DNA of 64,000 nucleotides, from the NCBI RefSeq assembly GCF_030123065.1, contig NZ_CP126093.1, forward strand, positions 5,028,001 through 5,092,000. Direction: 5' to 3'. Each line of letters starts with the position of its first letter. Position 1 is the first letter of the stretch. This document shows positions 42,976 to 51,931 of the stretch, piece by piece. Position numbers and translations under genes: made by a program. Below the pieces are notes generated by a model. The model was given only the letters and a program-made list of their open reading frames with translations. It was not told the origin of the DNA and ran no database searches. Source of the stretch: Neobacillus sp. DY30. GTDB lineage: Bacteria > Bacillota > Bacilli > Bacillales > Cytobacillaceae.

Positions 42976-43092
42976 CTATGTTCGAGGAAGCCATACTACC
43001 TTCTTAAGAGCTGATATTCCTGAAGAATCCAATTCAAAGATAACGCTGACTTCCCCCATACTACTTGGGTCAGGGTCTATTGCATAACTCAA
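42976..43092 (-). CDS. possible 38-residue leader protein upstream of corA
   Basis: TTG 43092 with AAGGAG nine bases ahead opens 38 codons to TAG 42976-42978. The product begins MSYAIDPDPSSMGEVSV and ends SALKKVVWLPRT. Its stop lies 19 bases before the corA ATG, so it would be translated on the same mRNA. The good ribosome site and compact spacing favour a real small gene. It might be a translated leader influencing corA, as known for corA in Salmonella, or an independent microprotein. I recognise no family. Confidence 0.4.
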   Translation of the reverse strand: MSYAIDPDPSSMGEVSVIFELDSSGISALKKVVWLPRT

Positions 43093-43161
43093 AAATATCA
43101 ACTCCTTAACAATTAATTACTTCATAATCATAAACCCAAAGTCAAAAAAGCACAAACAAGA

Positions 43162-44046
43162 TTATTCTGGAAAATAGGGATTTAAGTGAATTAATACTTC
43201 TTCAATGTTGTCGTACCTCTCCATTAATCTCCCCTTGATTAACTTTGCAAGGTCATGGCCCTCCTTAATGGTTTTAAAATGATCAATCGATATCCTGAGA
43301 TCAACCAAAATATAATGGCCATGTTCCCTTGCTCTAATTCGATCAATCCTCTTTACCTCTTGGAATTCATTCACTACATTAATGTATCCCTGCAGCGTCC
43401 CGGCGTCAATGTTCCTTTCGAGTAAGATATCAAAAGCTTCCATTAACATTTCTTTCGATATTTTAAAGATTAAGTACGCTACAAATATACTTGCTGCTTT
43501 ATCACCATAATGGAGGAATAGAATATCGAGACGGTGCCCAATGATCGAAAGGAGAACCCCTATAGCAGCAGCAATCGAAGCTACAATATCTGCTTTATGG
43601 TCAAAGGCAATTGCTTCTATTGCCTTACTATTATGTTCGTTGGCCACCTTTAATGATGAACGGTACAAAATAACTTTTGTTATGTAAGAAATAATCGCTA
43701 CCCACATGGCTAAGAAACTCGGTGTTTCTACTTCATGGAAGAAGCCCATAATCCCCTCATATACAACGTATATCGAAACGAAAAAAAGTAAAATCCCTAC
43801 AATCCCTGATACAATGACCTCTGCCTTTCCATGGCCATAAGGGTGCTCATTATCAGCTGGTTTATTCGCAATTTTGATCACCATGAGCACAATTACGGAC
43901 GCGAAAACATCCGCTGCAGAATGGATACCGTCTGCAAAAACCGCATCACTATTTCCATACCAGCCGATAAATAGTTTTCCTAATGTTAATATAATATTAC
44001 TAATCACGCTGATCCACGCAATTTTCTTAGCTAGAGATTCCCTCAT
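43162..44046 (-). CDS. cation diffusion facilitator (CDF) family transporter
   Basis: CDF metal/proton antiporter of 294 residues. It has six membrane spans, with the metal-binding HxxxD pairs in SDAVFADGIHSAADV (span 2) and IEAIAFDHKADIV (span 5). NEHPYGHGKAEV is the conserved cytoplasmic loop. A C-terminal ferredoxin-like cytoplasmic domain follows from about 210 (RIRAREHGHYILVDLRISID). It exports zinc, manganese, iron or cobalt; the metal cannot be told. It stands between corA and a small acidic gene. Confidence 0.93.
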   Translation of the reverse strand: MRESLAKKIAWISVISNIILTLGKLFIGWYGNSDAVFADGIHSAADVFASVIVLMVIKIANKPADNEHPYGHGKAEVIVSGIVGILLFFVSIYVVYEGIMGFFHEVETPSFLAMWVAIISYITKVILYRSSLKVANEHNSKAIEAIAFDHKADIVASIAAAIGVLLSIIGHRLDILFLHYGDKAASIFVAYLIFKISKEMLMEAFDILLERNIDAGTLQGYINVVNEFQEVKRIDRIRAREHGHYILVDLRISIDHFKTIKEGHDLAKLIKGRLMERYDNIEEVLIHLNPYFPE

Positions 44047-44077
44047 CTTTCAAGTCCACCTCAAAACAGTTCTTTTT

Positions 44078-44215
44078 CTATATCTGATTATTTCCATTAA
44101 CCTCCCTTTTCATTTCTTCCTCTTCTTCTTCTACTGTAATCCTGTTAATCGCGTCATGAAGAAAATGAAATGCCTCATCCAATTCTTCCCTTGATGGATA
44201 TTTATCTTTGTTCAT
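44078..44215 (-). CDS. 45-residue acidic small protein
   Basis: Starts MNKDKYPSREELDEAF and contains a run of six glutamates before MKREVNGNNQI. The ATG at 44215 has AGGAG nine bases ahead; the ATG at 44224 overlaps that site. It is soluble and helical with no recognised family, and lies 31 bases upstream of the CDF gene on the same strand, so probably co-transcribed with it. Confidence 0.6.
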   Translation of the reverse strand: MNKDKYPSREELDEAFHFLHDAINRITVEEEEEEMKREVNGNNQI

Positions 44216-44304
44216 ATAAATCATCTCCTGATATTTTGTGAGTAATCCTCGATTAATAAGTAGAAAATACGGTTGTACCAATTTTATTAAAAGGAGTGTG
44301 CAGC

Positions 44305-44523
44305 ATGGATAAAAAAAATAATGCCACAAACAGTACTGATCTCGCTGGACGTATTTACGAAACAAGTGATTATCAAAAGAACGATATTCTAGCTACTGGC
44401 CTTTCGACAACCCATGAACAGGCTAGTGACAGCTATATGCAGGGTGAAATAGATCCATCTACTGATGATGACCTAAACGCTAAAGATCTACCGATTGCAC
44501 AGAAACCATACCGAAACAAATGA
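44305..44523 (+). CDS. YozQ-like DUF4025 small protein
   Basis: 72-residue hydrophilic protein with the pattern RIYETSDYQKNDILATGLST and THEQASDSYMQGEID, which matches the small DUF4025/YozQ family of Bacillus as I remember it. AAAGGAG precedes the ATG by eight bases. It is probably a spore- or stress-associated small protein; no activity is known. Directly after its stop comes a structured repeat element. Confidence 0.75.
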   Translation: MDKKNNATNSTDLAGRIYETSDYQKNDILATGLSTTHEQASDSYMQGEIDPSTDDDLNAKDLPIAQKPYRNK

Positions 44524-44766
44524 AATGCGTAAGCGCCTTGCCCAGGGGCGACAGGCATAAGACGAGCCGACAAGAAGGTTGGTTTTTACCTTCTTGTTGG
44601 ATTGTCAGAAATGTGGAGGCGACTGCCCTGGGACGAAGGCATAAGACGAACCCTGCAAGAAGGCGCTCTTTGCCTTCTTTCAGGGGATGGCTTATGACTC
44701 GAGTCCCAAGGAGCCGAAACTAGACAAGCTTATGACCCCGAGCCCCTAGGCGCTGAAGCTAGACAG
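44524..44766. repeat. structured GC-rich repeat with nested arms
   Basis: About 240 bases, more GC-rich than the surroundings. Two left arms contain GGCATAAGACGA (44553-44564 and 44638-44649). Two right arms contain GCTTATGACTCGAG and GCTTATGACCCCGAG, each ending in CTAGAC. The left arms are complementary to the right arms (CATAAG with CTTATG, AGCGCCT with AGGCGCT), and each left arm is followed by its own hairpin: ACAAGAAGG/CCTTCTTGT and CCCTG-AAGAAGGC/GCCTTCTT-CAGGG. It can fold as a nested branched RNA or cruciform. It resembles dispersed repeats of Bacillaceae; I see no second full copy in the window. Confidence 0.65.
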
Positions 44767-44777
44767 ATAAAAATCAG

Positions 44778-44808
44778 GAAAACAGCTTTCAAAACGAAAG
44801 CTGTTTTC
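44778..44808 (-). terminator. terminator after yteA-like gene
   Basis: GAAAACAGCTTTC pairs with GAAAGCTGTTTTC, with a T-rich tail on the - strand. Confidence 0.88.
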
Positions 44809-44810
44809 TT

Positions 44811-45566
44811 TTACTTATCGTCATCTACATAAGGATCATGTTCATAGGCTGGTAAGTCTCCAAAGCTTGTCATGATTCCTTCCTCATCAAGTGACTGTTC
44901 ATACCGTTCGTGTTGTGAGTTTGGATATACAGTAATATTGTTACCATACATATCATTTCCAACAAAGTTCTCAAAATCCTCTACATACCCCTCATTTTCA
45001 TCCGGTTCATTGTTAACATCGTTATAATGCTCTTGAGGAAAAGCCAAATCCGAAGGTGTATCGGATGTTCCCCATTGAGATACAATCTGCCAGGAATCTT
45101 CCGCATCAAAGGCAACATTCTCATCTTTCGAATCCATGTCAAATTTTCCAAACGGCGGCATTAACACACCTTCTTCAATGGGACGATCATGGGAAACAAC
45201 TTGGTCTGGACTGTGCTCCTTACAATAGGTGGTGTTCGGCAGGGCCTCTAATCGTTCAAAAGAAATTTCTTTCCCGCATACCTCACACATGCCATATTTC
45301 CCATTCTCCATCGCCTCTAGTGCTTTATTGATATTTCTAAGCTGCAAGTCTGTATGCTGATTTAATGCAATATCTTTTTCACGTTCGTATAAATCTGTTC
45401 CTTCATCTGCTGGGTGATTATCATAACTTGATAACTCCCCCATCGATTCATGATAATGCCCTCTTTCGAAACCATAGTGATCATTTTGCTCGAGACGTTC
45501 TTCAATTTCCTCTTTTTCCTTAAGTAATTGCAAACGGAACCCAGCAAGCTGCTCTGTCGTTAACAT
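44811..45566 (-). CDS. yteA: YteA-like DksA/TraR-type zinc-finger protein
   Basis: 251-residue protein. It has an N-terminal coiled-coil helix pair (LTTEQLAGFRLQLLKEKEEI...), then a C4 zinc finger of the DksA/TraR family with Cys pairs in YGMCEVCGKEI and TTYCKEH. An acidic C-terminal extension carries DxEDSWQ and a YEQSLDEEGIMTSFGD end. It matches Bacillus YteA in layout. DksA relatives modulate RNA polymerase; the Bacillus protein's role is not settled. The ATG at 45566 follows AAAGGGG; an upstream TTG overlaps the ribosome site. Confidence 0.87.
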   Translation of the reverse strand: MLTTEQLAGFRLQLLKEKEEIEERLEQNDHYGFERGHYHESMGELSSYDNHPADEGTDLYEREKDIALNQHTDLQLRNINKALEAMENGKYGMCEVCGKEISFERLEALPNTTYCKEHSPDQVVSHDRPIEEGVLMPPFGKFDMDSKDENVAFDAEDSWQIVSQWGTSDTPSDLAFPQEHYNDVNNEPDENEGYVEDFENFVGNDMYGNNITVYPNSQHERYEQSLDEEGIMTSFGDLPAYEHDPYVDDDK

Positions 45567-45793
45567 ATTGATAACCCCTTTCAAGGTTTATTGCCTTCCT
45601 TTTTCGCCAATTATATATATTTAACTTTGTCTAGTACCTTTTTATTTTCATTGATTTAGGCCATGATTATGTAATTAATTTCTTGATTCCAACAAAATCC
45701 TAAATTACTCTGAGGAACTTACTGAATAAGTTTTTTCTGAGCGTGTATCTTAACAGATAGAAAGATATTAGTAAAGTAATGAGGGGGATATAT

Positions 45794-45967
45794 ATGGTAA
45801 ATGAAAATTTTAATAAATTTAGAAAAGAACAGCAGGAGCATCAAAGCGTATATTTAGGCGGTGCCAATCGCCAGCATGGTAAGAATGATCCCGAATATAA
45901 TAATCAGGAAATTACAGATAAATCGGTAGGAGCTGCTGGGAGAAGCAATAATGGGAAAAACGAGTAG
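45794..45967 (+). CDS. 57-residue hydrophilic small protein
   Basis: Starts MVNENFNKFRKEQQEHQ and continues VYLGGANRQHGKNDPEYN. It is rich in Asn, Gln and Gly with no hydrophobic segment, resembling small spore-associated proteins in composition only. GAGGGGG lies seven bases ahead of ATG 45794. Its last 17 bases overlap the start of the amino-acid permease gene in another frame, so the two are coupled. Confidence 0.6.
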   Translation: MVNENFNKFRKEQQEHQSVYLGGANRQHGKNDPEYNNQEITDKSVGAAGRSNNGKNE

Positions 45968-47312
45968 CGGTGCTAAAGAAAAAGGCAATATGAAGTGGTG
46001 GCAGCTTACATTATTTGGGATAGGCTGTACAATCGGTACGGGATTCTTTCTAGGGTCAAGTATTGCCATAAAAATGACAGGACCAGCCATACTAATTGCT
46101 TTCGTACTTGCAGCTGCTGGAACCTACTTTGTATTTGATGCACTAGCAAAAATGACTGCACAAGAACCTCTAAAAGGCGGTTTTCGTTCCTACGCGAAAA
46201 AAGCTTTCGGCAGATGGGCTGGTTTTAGCAGCGGATGGGTCTACTGGATGTCAGAAGTGTTAATTATGGGGAGTCAAATGACTGCACTTTCTATTTTTTC
46301 GCGCTTTTGGTTTCCAAAGGTTCCACTTTGGGTATTTGCTGGATTTTATGCTCTCCTAGGACTTGTTGTAGTTCTAATTGGTGTCAGCATTCTCAATAAA
46401 CTAGAAAATGTTCTAGCTATACTAAAAATCGCCGCCATCCTAATGTTCGTTATAATTGCTTTACTGGCAATATTCGGAGTAATTGACGGGGATCGACCGA
46501 TTCAATATCCTGACAGCCAAAAAGACCTAATTCCTCATGGTGTTTTAGGGTTATGGTCAGGTGTTATTTTTGCCTTTTATGCTTTTGGAGGAATTGAAAT
46601 ATTAGGATTAATGGCTACACAGTTAAAGGATCCTAAGGAAGCTCCAAAGGCTGGAAAAGTAATGTTATTTACCCTTATGATTATCTACATGCTATCAATC
46701 GGTCTGGCTGTCTTAATGGTACCTTGGAATCAATTTAATGGCGATAAAAGTCCTTTTGTTAACGCTTTAGATAATTATAATTTAACGTTTATTCCCCATC
46801 TTTTTAATGGGGCATTAATTATTGCCGGATTTTCAACCATGGTTGCCTCCCTATTTGCGGTTACCAGCATACTTGTTACACTTTCAGAAGAAGGGGATGC
46901 CCCTGGATTATTTTGCAAGCAGGGAAAATTAAAGGTTCCAATCCCTACTTTGCTAATTACAGTATTAGGAATATCCGCATCAATTGTCTGCGCATTATTA
47001 ATGCCAGGTCATGTATATGAATACATAACCACTGCTGCTGGGCTTATGCTGCTCTACAATTGGATTTTTATTTTAGCTTCATCGTGGAAACTGTTAGAGG
47101 TGACAGCGAAGGATAAAATAAAATATTCTTTAGGTATACTATTCATTTTAATTGCAGTAAGCGGTACCTTATTCCATGGCACGAGCAGACCAGGCTTCTT
47201 CATCAGCTTAGCATTCGTTGGTGTTATTGGGTGCATAACGGTGATTATGAATCTCAAATGGAGAAAGAAAAAGAAAAAAGGCAAGGTATTTAGCCCTTGG
47301 CCTACCGCTTAA
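45951..47312 (+). CDS. APC-family amino acid permease
   Basis: Amino-acid/polyamine/organocation transporter of 453 residues with about 12 membrane spans. The first span carries the substrate-backbone loop GIGCTIGTGFFLGSS and the second region EPLKGGFRSYAKKAFGRWAGF is the conserved APC segment. FAFYAFGGIEILGLMA is span 6. GGGAG precedes the ATG. Probably an amino-acid/proton symporter; which amino acid is not evident. A terminator follows at once. Confidence 0.9.
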   Translation: MGKTSSGAKEKGNMKWWQLTLFGIGCTIGTGFFLGSSIAIKMTGPAILIAFVLAAAGTYFVFDALAKMTAQEPLKGGFRSYAKKAFGRWAGFSSGWVYWMSEVLIMGSQMTALSIFSRFWFPKVPLWVFAGFYALLGLVVVLIGVSILNKLENVLAILKIAAILMFVIIALLAIFGVIDGDRPIQYPDSQKDLIPHGVLGLWSGVIFAFYAFGGIEILGLMATQLKDPKEAPKAGKVMLFTLMIIYMLSIGLAVLMVPWNQFNGDKSPFVNALDNYNLTFIPHLFNGALIIAGFSTMVASLFAVTSILVTLSEEGDAPGLFCKQGKLKVPIPTLLITVLGISASIVCALLMPGHVYEYITTAAGLMLLYNWIFILASSWKLLEVTAKDKIKYSLGILFILIAVSGTLFHGTSRPGFFISLAFVGVIGCITVIMNLKWRKKKKKGKVFSPWPTA

Positions 47313-47321
47313 AGGATGATT

Positions 47322-47348
47322 GCCAGCGTTTTCTATGCTGGCTTTTTT
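47322..47348 (+). terminator. terminator of the permease gene
   Basis: GCCAGC, nine-base loop, GCTGGC and six T residues. Confidence 0.88.
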
Positions 47349-47349
47349 G

Positions 47350-47976
47350 TTATCCAAATAATACATTGACCGCTTGATACCCAAAGTAAACACCAAATCC
47401 AATCAGTGATACTCCTGATAAAATTGATATCCCTACTAGCAGCTGAGAGGTTAAATATTTACGAAAATTACTTGCAATACCTGCCATGGTGATATCCCAT
47501 AGCAGTAATCCAATAAAGATGGCACTGCTATAAATAATTAATTGACTGGTTTCATAAGTCGCAGCGGTTTTGGCAAGGACAGAGCCGTAAATACCGAGCC
47601 AAAATAAAATGGTCAACGGATTGGATATCGACATAAAAAATCCAGATAAAAAGGACTTTACTAACGGTTCATCTTTTCTATTATCACCTATTTTAAGCTT
47701 ATTTGCTGATAGCAGGGTCTCAATTCCTGTATAAATCAAAACAAAGCAGCCAAATAACCACAAAAAGGTTTTCATAAAAGGAGTTTCCAAAAAGTGAACA
47801 ACCCCTAAATAAACAACCAGCATATATACACCATCAGCTACAACGGCCCCTACCCCAATAAGCCATGAATGCATAAAACCATGTCTAATTCCCTTATCAA
47901 TTTGAGCTGCATTGATTGGACCAATCGGAGCAGCTAGTGATAGTCCTAGTAAAATATAACTCAAAAATACATTCAT
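47350..47976 (-). CDS. LysE-family amino acid exporter
   Basis: LysE/RhtB-type exporter of 208 residues with about six membrane spans. The N-terminal signature LGLSLAAPIGPINAAQI is clear, and the loop SNPLTILFWLGIYGS matches the second family motif. These proteins export basic or neutral amino acids or toxic analogues. It converges with the APC permease gene, sharing the intergenic terminator region. Confidence 0.92.
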   Translation of the reverse strand: MNVFLSYILLGLSLAAPIGPINAAQIDKGIRHGFMHSWLIGVGAVVADGVYMLVVYLGVVHFLETPFMKTFLWLFGCFVLIYTGIETLLSANKLKIGDNRKDEPLVKSFLSGFFMSISNPLTILFWLGIYGSVLAKTAATYETSQLIIYSSAIFIGLLLWDITMAGIASNFRKYLTSQLLVGISILSGVSLIGFGVYFGYQAVNVLFG

Positions 47977-48056
47977 CCTAATCTCTCCCTAAGTCAAAAT
48001 AGAAGCCTGTCTTTCAATTTCTATTCAGAAAGGAGAGTTTGTACCACTTTTATTTC

Positions 48057-48093
48057 AAAAAAGAAGAGCCTTCTTAAATTAAGAAAGCTCTTT
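48057..48093 (-). terminator. terminator of the glycosyltransferase operon
   Basis: AAGAGC-c-TTCTTAA pairs with TTAAGAA-a-GCTCTT, then a T-run on the - strand. Confidence 0.82.
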
Positions 48094-48113
48094 AAGAGAT
48101 TATACAAAAGGAG

Positions 48114-49151
48114 TTAGTTTGACTCAGACATTTTTCTATGGTCAATTTTAAAGAATTCCTCTTCTTCACTATCCCTAATTAAATAATGACGAGGAGCTGG
48201 CAAAGAAAAGGTATCTATATCAATGATAAATTTTGGCCGGTGCTTTGATTCTTTATAGATCTTTCCAACATACTCCCCAATTAAACCTATTGCAATCAGC
48301 TGTAATCCCCCAATCAGCCAGATCGAAGTAATCAGTGAAGTCCAGCCTGTCTGGGTCTCCCCTATAGCTTTTAACATTAAGAAGTATACGCCAAATAGCA
48401 TGCTTAGGAAAAAGGAAATAAACCCGATAAACATTACAAACCGAATTGGCGACACTGAAAAGGATGTTATTCCATCAAAAGCAAACGCAAGCATTTTTTT
48501 TAATGGGTATTTCGTTTCACCTGCTTGTCTTTCTTTACGGTCATAATACACGACATCAGAACGAAATCCAAGGAGTGGAACAATTCCGCGTAAAAAAAGA
48601 TTTACCTCCTTAAATCCTTCTAATTCCGTTAATGCCCTTTTACTCATTAAACGAAAATCCGCATGGTTATAAACAAGGTCTACACCCATTTTTTTCATGA
48701 TCTTATAAAAAGCTTGAGCCGTGCTCCTTTTAAAAAAGGTATCACTATCTCTGCGCTTACGAACGCCATACACAATTTCATTTCCTTGATTATACTTAAG
48801 GATAAATTCCCGAATAACCTGAATGTCATCCTGTAAGTCGGCATCAATTGAGACAACACAATCAGACGCGTCCTTTGCAGCAAACAAACCTGCTAATAAC
48901 GCGTTTTGGTGCCCCACATTTCTTGATAATTTTAAACCTCGTATACGTTCATTTCTTAATCCTTCTTTATAAATCATTTCCCAGGTCCGGTCCTTACTCC
49001 CGTCATCAACAAACAATATTCTTGTTCGGTTGGAAACGAGCTGTTCGTCTATTAACTGTTTCACGAGCTGGTCGAGCTGATTCATCGTTTCAGGTAATAC
49101 TTCTTCTTCATTATAACAAGGCACCACAATCGTCAGGACAGGTTCAATCAT
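48114..49151 (-). CDS. family 2 glycosyltransferase (YkoT/GtrB-like)
   Basis: Membrane-anchored GT2 enzyme of 345 residues. The GT-A domain shows TIVVPCYNEEEVLP, the nucleotide loop LFVDDGSKDRTW, and the DxD metal motif in VVSIDADLQDD. Two C-terminal membrane spans (about 230-300) follow. Such DPM1/GtrB-type enzymes load a sugar onto undecaprenyl phosphate for later transfer outside the membrane. It is encoded 19 bases after a YkoS-like membrane protein gene; B. subtilis has the same ykoS-ykoT pairing. Confidence 0.9.
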   Translation of the reverse strand: MIEPVLTIVVPCYNEEEVLPETMNQLDQLVKQLIDEQLVSNRTRILFVDDGSKDRTWEMIYKEGLRNERIRGLKLSRNVGHQNALLAGLFAAKDASDCVVSIDADLQDDIQVIREFILKYNQGNEIVYGVRKRRDSDTFFKRSTAQAFYKIMKKMGVDLVYNHADFRLMSKRALTELEGFKEVNLFLRGIVPLLGFRSDVVYYDRKERQAGETKYPLKKMLAFAFDGITSFSVSPIRFVMFIGFISFFLSMLFGVYFLMLKAIGETQTGWTSLITSIWLIGGLQLIAIGLIGEYVGKIYKESKHRPKFIIDIDTFSLPAPRHYLIRDSEEEEFFKIDHRKMSESN

Positions 49152-49170
49152 CCGTTATAACCCCCGATGT

Positions 49171-50844
49171 TTACAAAGTCTTGTATAAATAAATTTTCCA
49201 AGCAGCGTTTTTTGATTCAAAAATTTTATCCAGTTTTAGTTGATTTTGCTCGGAATTAGTAATAGGCAGTGCGGAGAGTATGTATTCACCACCCATTTCT
49301 TTAAATATCGTTGTATTTAGCTGCAGATCTTTTAATTTCCGTCTGGAATCCTTTTTTATCATATATTTTTTGCCGAGCTGTGCCGTAAAAATGTAACAGC
49401 GGCCTCCCCATTGATCAAAATATTTACGAATGGTTTTATTCTTCTTCAACTCTGCCTCTATTATTTTTCTAAACTGATGTTTATAAGATAACGGATAAAA
49501 ATTATTATAAGTATCCAATGTGTAGAAGCCATTATACTGAGATATGGCAGGATGGATTCCAATACTAGCCACCCGGTAATTTTTTTGGTCTTGACCGATG
49601 TGTTCTTTTATCTCTGTAAATAATTCCTCTGCATAAAATTCTCTTACTGTTGGTTTTTTGTGATAGATAATCTCATCATTAAATAAACAAAGCAGGAGAA
49701 TCTGTGCGATGGCAAACCATTTGGCAGTACTCGCCCAGCTTCGCCCTTGAAGCGAAAGGATTTTTAATGATAGTGCAAATCCAGCATAAATGACCATAGG
49801 TCTTAAAAAGTGATAGCGGGCAAAATTAAAAGTGTCCATAAAATGGAATTTCTTTGTTAAAGGCAGCCAGCCTTTATAAAACCAAAAGGCATACCAAAGT
49901 GATAACAAAAAATTCAATCCAAATAAAAAGACAAACACCTTTTCTTGTTTCCAAAGTTTTTTTGAATAGACAAAGTAAAGGGCTATAAACATTACGGGTA
50001 GAATAAAAAGCCCGTGTACTGTCATTACATGTGTATGTCCTAAAACATAATTTTTAAAGGTCAGTCTGATTACTCTCCATAGTGGCAGGGAAGCGTGAAA
50101 ATATTCATCACGGCTGTTTGGTTCCGTCGAAAATAAAAAGGAACTGACTAATCGATATTCAACCAGCATAAAAATGCAAGTCATATAAGCAATAGATAAA
50201 AAGAAACGAAGATTCCATCCTTTTCCTCTAAGAACATCCGTGATCCAAAAGATCCCCATTGCGCTTAAGAAAAAGAAAAAACCTAAGACAATACTTGCGT
50301 AAAAAGGAATTAACGTAAGGACAATATAATCCTTTTTCGATCCTTCTCCATTTCGGATATTAAGAAAAGCCCAAAGTGCGAGCGGCATTCCTAACGTACT
50401 AAGCATGCCCGATGGCCAAAACGGGGTTAAGGCAAATGCCAGCGATACACCCACTTGCAGGAAGGCCCATCTTTTATCAGGCAGTAAATGCTTTTTTAAC
50501 AGTAAATACATTCCTATAAATGCTACTACCCTTGTCAAAGCCTGACTGAGACCATAAGCAATCATGGTTGGAAATAACGCATAAAGCCATACAATGATAC
50601 TGAATTCCGTTCCAAATGCATTTCTTGGCACCCCGTTTATAATTTGGGGAATCACCGCATTAACCTCTCCAAACATTTGTCCGCTCTTGGCTAGGACTTT
50701 ATACCATGCTAAATTCGAATCCAAGTTATCATGAACACGTATATGAGCATTTTCTTGGAGAATAAAGAGTGGGGAAAGATATATTGTTAGAATTAGCACA
50801 GCAAAAAGGATCCGTCGTTGCTCTTTTTTCTTATCCATGAACAC
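49171..50844 (-). CDS. YkoS-like polytopic membrane protein (DUF6044)
   Basis: 557-residue protein with about 10-12 hydrophobic spans up to about residue 400 and an extracytoplasmic-looking C-terminal domain (EELFTEIKEHIGQDQKNYRV onwards). An Asn/Asp-containing first loop (NAHIRVHDNLDSNLAW) and NFARYHFLRP resemble GT-C-type glycosyltransferases. It matches Bacillus YkoS by pairing with the GT2 gene and by general form. It probably transfers the lipid-linked sugar to a surface acceptor. GAGGTG fits the GTG at 50844 better than the ATG at 50838. It faces galU divergently. Confidence 0.78.
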   Translation of the reverse strand: MFMDKKKEQRRILFAVLILTIYLSPLFILQENAHIRVHDNLDSNLAWYKVLAKSGQMFGEVNAVIPQIINGVPRNAFGTEFSIIVWLYALFPTMIAYGLSQALTRVVAFIGMYLLLKKHLLPDKRWAFLQVGVSLAFALTPFWPSGMLSTLGMPLALWAFLNIRNGEGSKKDYIVLTLIPFYASIVLGFFFFLSAMGIFWITDVLRGKGWNLRFFLSIAYMTCIFMLVEYRLVSSFLFSTEPNSRDEYFHASLPLWRVIRLTFKNYVLGHTHVMTVHGLFILPVMFIALYFVYSKKLWKQEKVFVFLFGLNFLLSLWYAFWFYKGWLPLTKKFHFMDTFNFARYHFLRPMVIYAGFALSLKILSLQGRSWASTAKWFAIAQILLLCLFNDEIIYHKKPTVREFYAEELFTEIKEHIGQDQKNYRVASIGIHPAISQYNGFYTLDTYNNFYPLSYKHQFRKIIEAELKKNKTIRKYFDQWGGRCYIFTAQLGKKYMIKKDSRRKLKDLQLNTTIFKEMGGEYILSALPITNSEQNQLKLDKIFESKNAAWKIYLYKTL

Positions 50845-51012
50845 TCATTACACCTCGTAAGCCTTCTTCTCTTGTTTAATAAAGTTCGCATCTGGGATGG
50901 AAATTATTCCTTTTAATCAAATGTTTCCCTAATTCCTGCCGACTACTAAAAATATCCTTATTAGCATAGGATTAAATGAGTCTCGACTTTATGAGGAAGA
51001 GGGGGTACAAAG

Positions 51013-51894
51013 ATGATTAAAAAAGCTGTTATTCCTGCTGCTGGGTTGGGGACTCGATTTCTTCCTGCGACTAAGGCACAGCCAAAGGAAATGCTGCCAA
51101 TCGTTGATAAACCGACGATACAATATATTATGGAGGAAGCCGTTCTTTCCGGTATTGAAGATGTAATTATTGTTACTGGCAAAAATAAGAGGGCAATAGA
51201 AGATCATTTCGATAAGTCTTCAGAGTTAGAAATGCAATTAAAAACCAGCGGGAAAATAAAAATGCTGAAGGTTGTCCAAAAAATTTCTAATCTTGCTGAC
51301 ATACACTATGTCCGCCAAAAAGAACCCTTAGGATTGGGTCATGCCATATTATGTGCAAAGAAATTTATTGGTAATGAACCTTTTGCCGTTCTACTTGGGG
51401 ATGATGTTATTGACAGTGAAACACCTGCTTTGAGACAAATGATTGAAAAATATAATGAGGTACAGTCAAGTATTCTCGGCTGTAAAGAAGTTCCGCAAGA
51501 GGACGTAACGAAGTACGGAATAGTTGATTATTCCTATCCATATAAGGACATGTATAGGGTTCAAAGTCTCATAGAAAAACCGCCTATTAACCAAGCACCC
51601 TCTACCCAGGCCATTGTAGGGAGATATATATTAACTCCGACTATTTTTGAAATGTTAGAACGCAGTAAACCCGATTCAAAAGGAGAAATTCAACTAACTG
51701 AGGCCATTGATCATCTCTTGTCACGTGAACCTATTTTTTCCTATTTGATTAGAGGTAACCGCTATGATGTTGGCGATAAATTTGGATTTTTACAGGCTTC
51801 CATCGACTTTGCTTTAAAACGGCCCGAACTAAGGATGAAACTGAAACAATATTTACTAGAGACATTAAATAAAGTTGAAAGCAATCAAAACTAA
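51013..51894 (+). CDS. UTP-glucose-1-phosphate uridylyltransferase (GalU/GtaB)
   Basis: 293-residue nucleotidyltransferase making UDP-glucose. The N-terminal signature AVIPAAGLGTRFLPATKAQP is intact, then EMLPIVDKPTIQYI, GLGHAILCAK and the metal Asp in LLGDDVID. The length is typical of GtaB/YngB. GAGGAAGAGGGGG lies ahead of the ATG. It is divergent from the ykoS/ykoT-like genes and may feed them with UDP-glucose. I cannot decide between the main (gtaB) and a second (yngB-like) copy. Confidence 0.93.
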   Translation: MIKKAVIPAAGLGTRFLPATKAQPKEMLPIVDKPTIQYIMEEAVLSGIEDVIIVTGKNKRAIEDHFDKSSELEMQLKTSGKIKMLKVVQKISNLADIHYVRQKEPLGLGHAILCAKKFIGNEPFAVLLGDDVIDSETPALRQMIEKYNEVQSSILGCKEVPQEDVTKYGIVDYSYPYKDMYRVQSLIEKPPINQAPSTQAIVGRYILTPTIFEMLERSKPDSKGEIQLTEAIDHLLSREPIFSYLIRGNRYDVGDKFGFLQASIDFALKRPELRMKLKQYLLETLNKVESNQN

Positions 51895-51923
51895 AAATAC
51901 CTTCCTTATTAGAAGGTATTTTT
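51893..51923 (+). terminator. terminator of galU
   Basis: AAAAATACCTTC pairs with GAAGGTATTTTT around a seven-base loop. Confidence 0.9.
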
Positions 51924-51931
51924 GTATGGTT

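Noticed and set aside
42957..43161. M-box magnesium riboswitch upstream of corA
   Set aside because: None of the conserved M-box blocks could be found; a small ORF occupies the region instead.
44520..44723. 67-codon frame after the YozQ-like gene
   Set aside because: It lies within the structured repeat; the codons follow repeat arms and show no protein-like pattern.
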